From the NCBI GenBank assembly GCA_022315425.1, contig JAIUPT010000050.1:124001-188000 (forward strand): 64,000 nucleotides of DNA, written 5' to 3'. Under the pieces are notes generated by a model. The model made no database searches and had not been told where the DNA came from. It worked only from the letters and a program-made list of their open reading frames with translations. Source of the DNA: Pseudevernia furfuracea (lineage: Eukaryota; Ascomycota; Lecanoromycetes; Lecanorales; Parmeliaceae). Each line of letters starts with the position of its first letter. Position 1 is the first letter of the stretch. Shown piece after piece: positions 57,680-64,000 of this stretch. A program made the position numbers and the translations under genes.

Positions 57680-57874
57680 TGTTGGAATATATGACAGCTA
57701 TGAGGTCTTGTATTGGGTGGCTAATAGAACGACTCTATTGCATGACTATGTAGAATACATGTAGTGGATAAGAAGGAAGAGAAGGAGAAGGATAGACAAG
57801 AGTCGCCCACTAGCGCCACGCTAAAAGGCACGCTAGTGCGGGCGGAACGGCCTATGATTGGCTGAATTCCATCA
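57680..57874 (-). repeat. Young Copia LTR (5' on the coding strand)
   Basis: 195 bp, apparently identical to 54858-55052. It starts TGATGG and ends TCCAACA on the coding strand. Confidence 0.92.
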
Positions 57875-59619
57875 GAAGTAGATGAAGCGCCGAATCGTAA
57901 GAATACGTTTGAGTCGCAAAGGCAAGGTCGTGAGCGGCCTCGTAAGCGGTATCACAGATCTGTAGCATGTCGATCATATCTTTGAGCGCCTGAGATGCCC
58001 CCTTCGTTGCGTTATAAAGAGCAATAACGCTACGATCCAGCAGATTGTCACCCTGGTCGAGTTAGACTATGTCTGTTCATCTCAAAGCACGGTGACTGAT
58101 ACGTATCACTCTCTCTTGAAGTCACTTCAAGAACGTGTCTTCTTCTTGAGTGACTGAGTTCGAAGTTATTCTAATGCTGTAGGTAGATGAAGTGAGTTCG
58201 AATTTAAGAGAAAAGAGAAAGCGTAGCGTGTGAAAGCTGAGAGTTCGACGAAAGGTCTAAGAATAATGTTTAGTAGTGAAGAAAAGAATATTTCAGTGAA
58301 GATATGTAGTGTCGAGGTCAAAGAACGTTGACGGATTAGCTCGTGTTTTGAGGTCTCACATTTGAATCAATTCAGAGACAAAATGATGACTCTAGAATAC
58401 TTCGGGAATCTCGATTAAGGTATCACGTTCTTGATTCTTTGTCACGGATAGATGCTTATAAGACATATCTTGAAGGGCGAAGAGGCGCAACGCTGGTCGT
58501 GACGAAGGGTTGTTTCGTATCACACATTTACTGTGAAACGTGGAAATCCGCCTTGACGTCTCCCAGCGCTAATTCGGGAATCGGCTCTTCAGCGTCTCAA
58601 CGTGACGGACTCTGCTGAGAAAGCCGATCGTTCAGCAAGCGGCGCTCCAAGTGTAACCCATATTCGTGTCCCTGACTGCGTTCAACGATCGGAGACTGCC
58701 CTCGACTTTCTGTGAGACGATCGACAACTCTTCTTCAAGCATATTCTTAATTCTTTATCTTCATTGACTACGTTTAAGACCAACGATAGAAGGATTGCTT
58801 AGAAATTCACATGACTTACTTGTCTCTACGAAACATATTTTCATCTTCAACGTGATCTTAAGGTCTTTGTGAGCTGTTCTCCCCACGCGGCCCTGAGGGT
58901 GAGAAAGTGAATTGAATTCGAATAGAGTGAGAATTTAGACAATGGGCTTGACTTTGAGGGCTTATTTCGAATAGGGTGAGCGTTCGAGAGGGACTGTAGG
59001 ATTCTCAAACAGGTCTGTCGGTGTCAGGGGGAAAGAATGAGGAGATCAAGTCTTTAGCAAATTATATAAAAACACTTCAGCGATGTCCTTATCTTTGTCT
59101 TAATTTGTTAGACTCGTCGTTAACACTCTGATTAACGTGAAGTTAGCATCGCAAATACCTAGCTTGAAGGTCAGAAGACGTGACTTCTAGATGTCTAGAA
59201 ATGACAACGTTTTGGGTCTGCATGAGATCACGAAGTCAACGATCGAAGCTCTCTCACTAGCGGCGCTGGGTTAGTAGAAGCACCTAGACGCTAAACGATG
59301 CTGTTGTTTGTGTTTGTTATTCAGCGTAGTCTACAAGATGTTGTTGTTCTTCATTATTCTCAAGAAGCGTCGATCGGTGACGAGCTAATTCTCGACCCTT
59401 TCACACTTTCAGTCGACATATCGCTGAATCTATATTCATCGACCTCTTCTCTCACTACTCATTATTCTTATCTTCTAATAAGATTCTTTTTCAAGAGTAA
59501 GTCTGCTCACATCATTCACATCGTCCCTCGACTTTCTCAATTAGGGTCTCTAGACATCATTATTCTCGCTGACTATAAATCGTGATCGAACCTTTCTAAT
59601 TGCCTCTGACACTGAAAAA
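57875..59619. other. RIP-mutated spacer, right part of the desert
   Basis: About 1.7 kb. A GC-richer patch at about 58470-58740 survives within AT-rich flanks but has stops in all frames. No gene is recognised. Confidence 0.4.
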
Positions 59620-61612
59620 ATGACTGACCTTCAATCGACGTCGGCGACCGTCATTCGAACTGATTAGCCCAAGCAGAATCGTTCATCTCATCTTCGTCTG
59701 AATTTGTCAGCTATCGGTTAGGATCCGCCTTTCGAGAAACTCTTTGTGAAGGTATACGAACATTCAGAGCAGCTACGAAAGAACGGCTACGACGAAGAGG
59801 CTAAGCAGATGAATATCAGCCGCAATGTCACGACGCTCATCGGGATTGCAGGAGAGCGAGTATGGGAATTCTTCGATGCAATCTAATCTGTCAGAGAATT
59901 TCGAAAGATTCTTTATCATGTCATCGCTTCGAAGCTGAGTGAATCATTATGACTTCGCGAAGTCGTTAAACCCGCGATCGCGGAGGAGATGTGTATGATA
60001 AGAATATCGCATATAAGATCCTTCTTCTAATCATATCGAAGAATTCGAACTGACTTATAAAATAGATGTGAAAAACGTTGTTTGATTAGATCAGGAACTT
60101 CATTAACATTCTGACAGATTCTTATAATTCCGACCATGCTCGTGTTACTCAAGATATTTCGCTGAAGAAAATAAGTAAGCTTCGGCGCTTGTGGAAAAGT
60201 CAGACTCTGGGTCTGTTCTGCCTCGAACATATGTTCTTTCTCAAAGCGAGCCCAACTCGACGGGCCGCTCTCTCATCCTCGTCCTCGGTTACCGGGAAGA
60301 CGTATTCGCACACTGTCAAGCTCCTGGTCAGTTTAAGTGACAACACTTACATCAAGGTCTTCGATCGTTTGGCCAGATACGTTGTCGATCAGACTTCTCT
60401 GTCGCCGTCGCTCGACTGGACCCTGTTAACCGAGCTTGCTCACGGGTCTGGATCTTTGACTAATGATATTCTCCGTCATATCATGTTCTGACTTGACGGT
60501 CACCACACCCTGGATGATCTCTCTCAGGACCCATCTCGCTCCTGGTCTGATGCTTTGAGTGTGGGACCCTTCGCAGCGCGAGTGGCCTCCAAGGACGGCT
60601 CATTGATACACGCAGACCAAGGGCCCAACGAAGCCGCTCAATTCTTCGTCCAGAACCTTTTCGATAACATCCGCGGAGCGGATAGGCTTCACCCTAACTG
60701 GGAGAATAAGGCAGCGGTGGAACTGGTGAGACTGCCTTTTCCCCGCACGATCCACATACTAACCGCATCAGGCCCATCAATCACCGATCGAGTTCTTTCT
60801 CAGCGTGAGCTATCTCCCCAAGATGTCTCAATAAGTGTTTTATCGAGCTCGATTTCAGCACCCGGCTTGGCGCAAGGTGGTTGATCTTGTCAAGAGCTAT
60901 GTCGGCTTTCAGTTTCAAGGAGCCATGGAAGTCTACAACGAGATATCAATCGTCAGTCCTCTTCATTGCATACGGGAGTCGAGTCACCACTAATGAGTAC
61001 ATATAGGCAACCGACAATCAGCCACAGATCCATTTGCAGTCGATTATCGAGCAGTGCATGTTGACGGTAAATCTTCCACGTGCGGGTTTTCCCTCCCTCG
61101 ATACCGCTGAGGCTCTCCGCGACTTGACATCTGAGACGATCATTTTCACGGCCATGTATCTCTACCGTCACTGCAAGCCGGTCGCAGCTGTTTCCTTCAA
61201 TCCGCCATCAAACGTCCATGATGATACCCAGCCCGTCCGTCAGGAGCCAGATCAGACCATTCAGAAGACCCTGGAGATGGCGACTCGAATCCTTCAAAAG
61301 GCCGGCTATAATCCGCAACCGGAGAATCGAGACGAGAGTCTCGACGGTTTTCGTCTGGAACGTTTAGGGTCCTTGGCTGCAGAGTTCAATGGCGAGCGCC
61401 ACCTTGCCCATCAGCAAGGTTCTCAAGTTCCCGAATTCACTCATCATGTCGACTTCGAGGTGGCATCCGAGACAGAGAACACCACGAAGCTTGCTGGCCC
61501 CAGCCCCGGCGATGCCCATAAAGATGTCACACAGGTGATTGCCGTCACATCGACCACTAAGTCACAGACTCGAGAACGGCCTCTCAAGCGCCTTAGAGCT
61601 TCGGACGACTAG
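59620..61612 (+). pseudogene. Unidentified gene with a RIP-damaged 5' end
   Basis: From the ATG at 59620 a protein-like frame (KVYEHSEQLRKNGYDEEAKQ, RNVTTLIGIAGERVWEFFDA) is cut by TAG, TAG, TAA and TGA codons within about 330 bp. From about 60090 the text improves (RNFINILTDSYNSDHARVTQ, HTVKLLVSLSDNTYIKVFDR), with one more TGA near 60490. A frame change follows near 60830, before FYRARFQHPAWRKVV. A normal-looking 55-nt intron (60952-61006) then leads to a last exon (61007-61612), ending RERPLKRLRASDD, probably a basic nuclear-type tail. I do not recognise a family. Damage is densest on the side facing the repeat desert. Confidence 0.5.
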
Positions 61613-62602
61613 ATCAACAAGCGAGTATGGCGTAGACGTTGCGATATTTCAATTGCTTCGAGCGGTCTCAGACTGAGAGAGCAGAGACTGAAAGACAGAT
61701 GGAATCTCAACGATTAGCCAGGAAGCGAACATCAAAGACCCGAATTTGGATTGACTTTTATGTATATGTATCTTTCATAGACAGATGCACCCTCCTCATA
61801 GAACGCTGTCCCATGCGGAGTCGTTAAGTGCACTTGCGGTTCAAAGGAGAAATGATGATATCGTTCGAGATAGTCTCAGTAATTTGAACTTTTTTATTTT
61901 GAGGGCCCCTGAATTGCACTTCAGAGGTTTTCATTGGGTTCAACGGGTGCTCCACTTCAGCTGTGTCTATCGCAGAGTATAGATGATGCTACGCCATTAT
62001 ATATTGCTTGACTTGGACTTACAGGTAAGCTGATTAGTATTCTCCACATTGACTACTCAAAGACGTTCAATTCCTTACTACTTATGAAAGGATATAGGTC
62101 AATTATATATATATCAGCCTTCTTGCGAAGAGAGCAATCGATACCTTCACCTCATTTGACTGGTCAACTCGCAATACTGAAACACGCTTCCCATCTACAA
62201 CTTGTCAATCCCTCTATTACTAATGTGCTTATTCGACTCCCTCTCATATTATGCGTTGCTGAGCTCTTGAATTGATGTGTCGCTCGCCCAAATCACCCTC
62301 GAGGGCTGTTAAATCATGTGTTACGAAGATGATATCTCGGATTCCCCTCGAAGATCTTGTGGGATTAGCGATCCCGTGTTGCTAGTTCGGATTCCCCCTT
62401 CGAGGGCTTTTGAATATGGAAAGGTAGGTCCCGAGCCGGAACGCTTCGACTTGGACTCACAGCGTAACTATCAAACTGAATCAGTATTCACGTAAACATT
62501 TGACACAGAGCGAAAGATCCCCCCTTACCTTATTTGCAAAGTTAAGTGTGTCCAGAGTTCGAGCATAGTGGGTGGAAAGCGGACTTAGGTGAGCAAGGTA
62601 TA
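61613..62602. other. Intergenic spacer
   Basis: About 1 kb, AT-rich, no gene. Two related blocks near 62330 and 62385 share TCGGATTCCCC followed by TCGA(A/G)G, a small local repeat. Confidence 0.4.
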
Positions 62603-64000
62603 TCATTCTCGGATTATTTTGCCAGACGAACTTGAGATATCGTGTAAACTGTCGATTCGTAAGCAGCAGAGTGTATATCGGCGACTGTTTTCTATCTCGC
62701 TGACTGCCGCCCCGAGCTGATGGTTCATGCGCTCTTTCAGAAATGTTCGTAGTTCATCTCGTGTGCTGTTGATGGATATCGTCTCGGCAGCGAGAGAGGG
62801 TCGGAAGGGTTTTCTCTTAGTCTCTGCAGTCGAAGAAGAGGGTTTGATCTTGGCGCCGATCGGTTGGAAGGATTTCTCTTTGTTTTCGAAGGTGCAAGAG
62901 GGATCAGACATGCGCTCACCGCCTGCGAGATCGATCAGAGTGATTCGTGACGTGATAGTTGGCTTTGAAGGAGTGAATTGAGTCAGGATAAGTGAACAGA
63001 AAAAGTGACCTCGGGAAGACTCTTGATTCTCGTGAGTCGCTTTGATTTCCAGCCTGGCGCGGGCCCGCTCAAAGAGACTCAGGAACTCCTCAAGCGAGTT
63101 CGCATCCTTGTCGTAACAGCCAGCTTTGGCTTTCCACATTGCGGCCGTGTCTGCTTCTGACCCGCTTTTCGTGATGAGAAGATCTTGGAGTTGATCCTAA
63201 TAGATCTGAACAGCGGAGCATTTGACGTTACGGGAGACTTTGTCGTGGACGTCTCCGCCGTTTTTCCAAGTCAAAACAGACGCTGCAATGGAGGGAGCAA
63301 TAGCATCAGATTCCTTAAACATGGTTCAAGACTTGTCGGAACCGCTTTGCCCGTCCGTAAACACACAGACGTCGTATTCATGAAAGACGATGTCTATAAG
63401 AGGCTCAACCTCGGTGTAGACATCTCGATTGATGGAGGATGGTTCGAAGTAGTGATCAATCGAAAAAGACGCGCTCTCCGAACTATTCCGCGTAGGACGA
63501 CAGGTCAGAGAGATCTTGGTCGTGGTGGACGAACAGTCGAATTCGGCGAGCGGCGGGCTTGTTGCTGCATTGACATCTTCTGGCACCTTTGAAACGCGAA
63601 CGAGAAGCCGAATTCGGCGCTGGGTTGCGAATTTCCTACCCGAGTAGTACTTTTGATGGAGGAAGTCGTACTGGACTTGACGCTTAATATCCCTCTCTTT
63701 GATCTGCGCGAGCTGCCTCTCATGTTCATCGCAAATATCCTCACTTCGTTTAGCGTAGTCCAAGTAATATGACATCGCGTCCTGATAGTATTTTCTATAT
63801 GTCCCGTCCAGAATCCCGAAGATACTACCTGAACCGTTTTCCGAGGACCCACCATGATCGCCGGTGGATGGCATAGCCCTTTCCGTCAGGTCGCTCTCAC
63901 TCAGTGCTCGTCGAAGAAGTTGCTTTTGGGTATATGTGATTCCCGGGGATCGAGGGCGGATCAGGCTTGTAGACGGTGTAGATTCAAGACCCCACTGTGG
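62603..64000 (-). pseudogene. Kinesin motor-domain gene, interrupted and running off the window
   Basis: A single minus-strand frame from the window edge to the stop at 62603 is broken by two in-frame stops, TGA at 63326-63328 and TAG at 63197-63199. The N-terminal part is helical (YRKYYQDAMSYYLDYAKRSE), then RRIRLLVRV begins the motor as in C-terminal-motor (kinesin-14-like) proteins. The P-loop reads GQSGSDKS for the family GQTGSGKT and is followed by the TGA where Trp or Tyr is usual before TMF. Switch I reads NQESSRGHF (usual NxxSSRSH) and switch II reads LIDLAGGER (usual LVDLAGSER). It would have been a microtubule ATPase. The altered P-loop and stops argue for a dead paralog. The 5' end lies beyond 64000. 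Confidence 0.7.

Larger units (their letters stand above)
54858..57874 (-). mobile_element. Young, internally deleted Copia element (3017 bp)
   Basis: The two 195-bp LTRs (54858-55052 and 57680-57874) look identical base for base by eye, and the target duplication GAAGT flanks them (54853-54857 and 57875-57879). The coding strand runs 5' LTR, primer-binding site GGTTATGAGCCCGG, an almost intact Gag-protease-pre-integrase frame, a deletion junction near 55286-55291, the last part of RNase H, purine-rich GTGTGGGAG, 3' LTR. About 2 kb of integrase and RT is missing compared with full Copia elements. The sequence shows no RIP, in sharp contrast to its surroundings. Confidence 0.92.

Overview
The window reads as nuclear DNA of a filamentous ascomycete (Pezizomycotina). 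Genes carry short introns of about 48-120 nt with GTANGT-type donors and CTAAC-like branch points. Families typical of such fungi are present: a Zn2Cys6 regulator, a PTH11-type rhodopsin-domain protein, a berberine-bridge-type oxidase, MFS exporters and a DUF7580 protein. The repeats carry the mutational signature of repeat-induced point mutation (RIP). I cannot name the species.

Layout. About 1-33 kb is a gene-bearing, moderate-GC arm with long spacers and several decayed genes. In order it holds an acyl-protein thioesterase; a DUF3176-like fragment; a DUF1275 membrane protein; a small unknown protein; a collapsed STAND/ankyrin-type gene; a monooxygenase scrap; a Zn2Cys6 regulator; a tRNA-Ser-like scrap next to a Tc1/mariner remnant; a secreted FAD oxidase; a PTH11-type receptor-like protein; a head-to-head pair of a patatin-like lipase and a DUF7580 protein; a diverged aspartyl-tRNA-synthetase-like gene; a decayed MCT-type transporter; and an intact 14-TM MFS exporter.

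About 32.9-59.6 kb is an AT-rich, RIP-mutated repeat desert with nested retroelements whose ends can be fixed to the base. They are a Copia element (38675-43574, minus, 198-bp LTRs, target duplication CTCTT), a Ty3/Gypsy chromovirus (44892-51422, plus, 266-bp LTRs, duplication TATTG), a solo LTR inside its RT region (48147-48338, duplication GTTAG), and a young internally deleted Copia (54858-57874, minus, apparently identical 195-bp LTRs, duplication GAAGT). RIP-mutated host-like genes also lie there: a Zn2Cys6 protein, a C2H2 zinc-finger protein, and an older frame split by the first Copia. Both Copia elements have a primer-binding site matching the anticodon arm of initiator tRNA-Met, the half-tRNA priming known from Drosophila copia.

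About 59.6-64 kb is the far edge of the desert. An unidentified gene there carries RIP-type stops at its 5' end but not over most of its 3' half. A kinesin-like gene that runs off the window carries two internal stops.

The most interesting intact features are the divergent patatin/DUF7580 pair, which looks like a fungal self-recognition or cell-death module, and the diverged AspRS-like paralog between it and the transporters. Exon boundaries were read by eye from splice motifs and frame continuity. Family calls come from remembered motifs, and no search was run.
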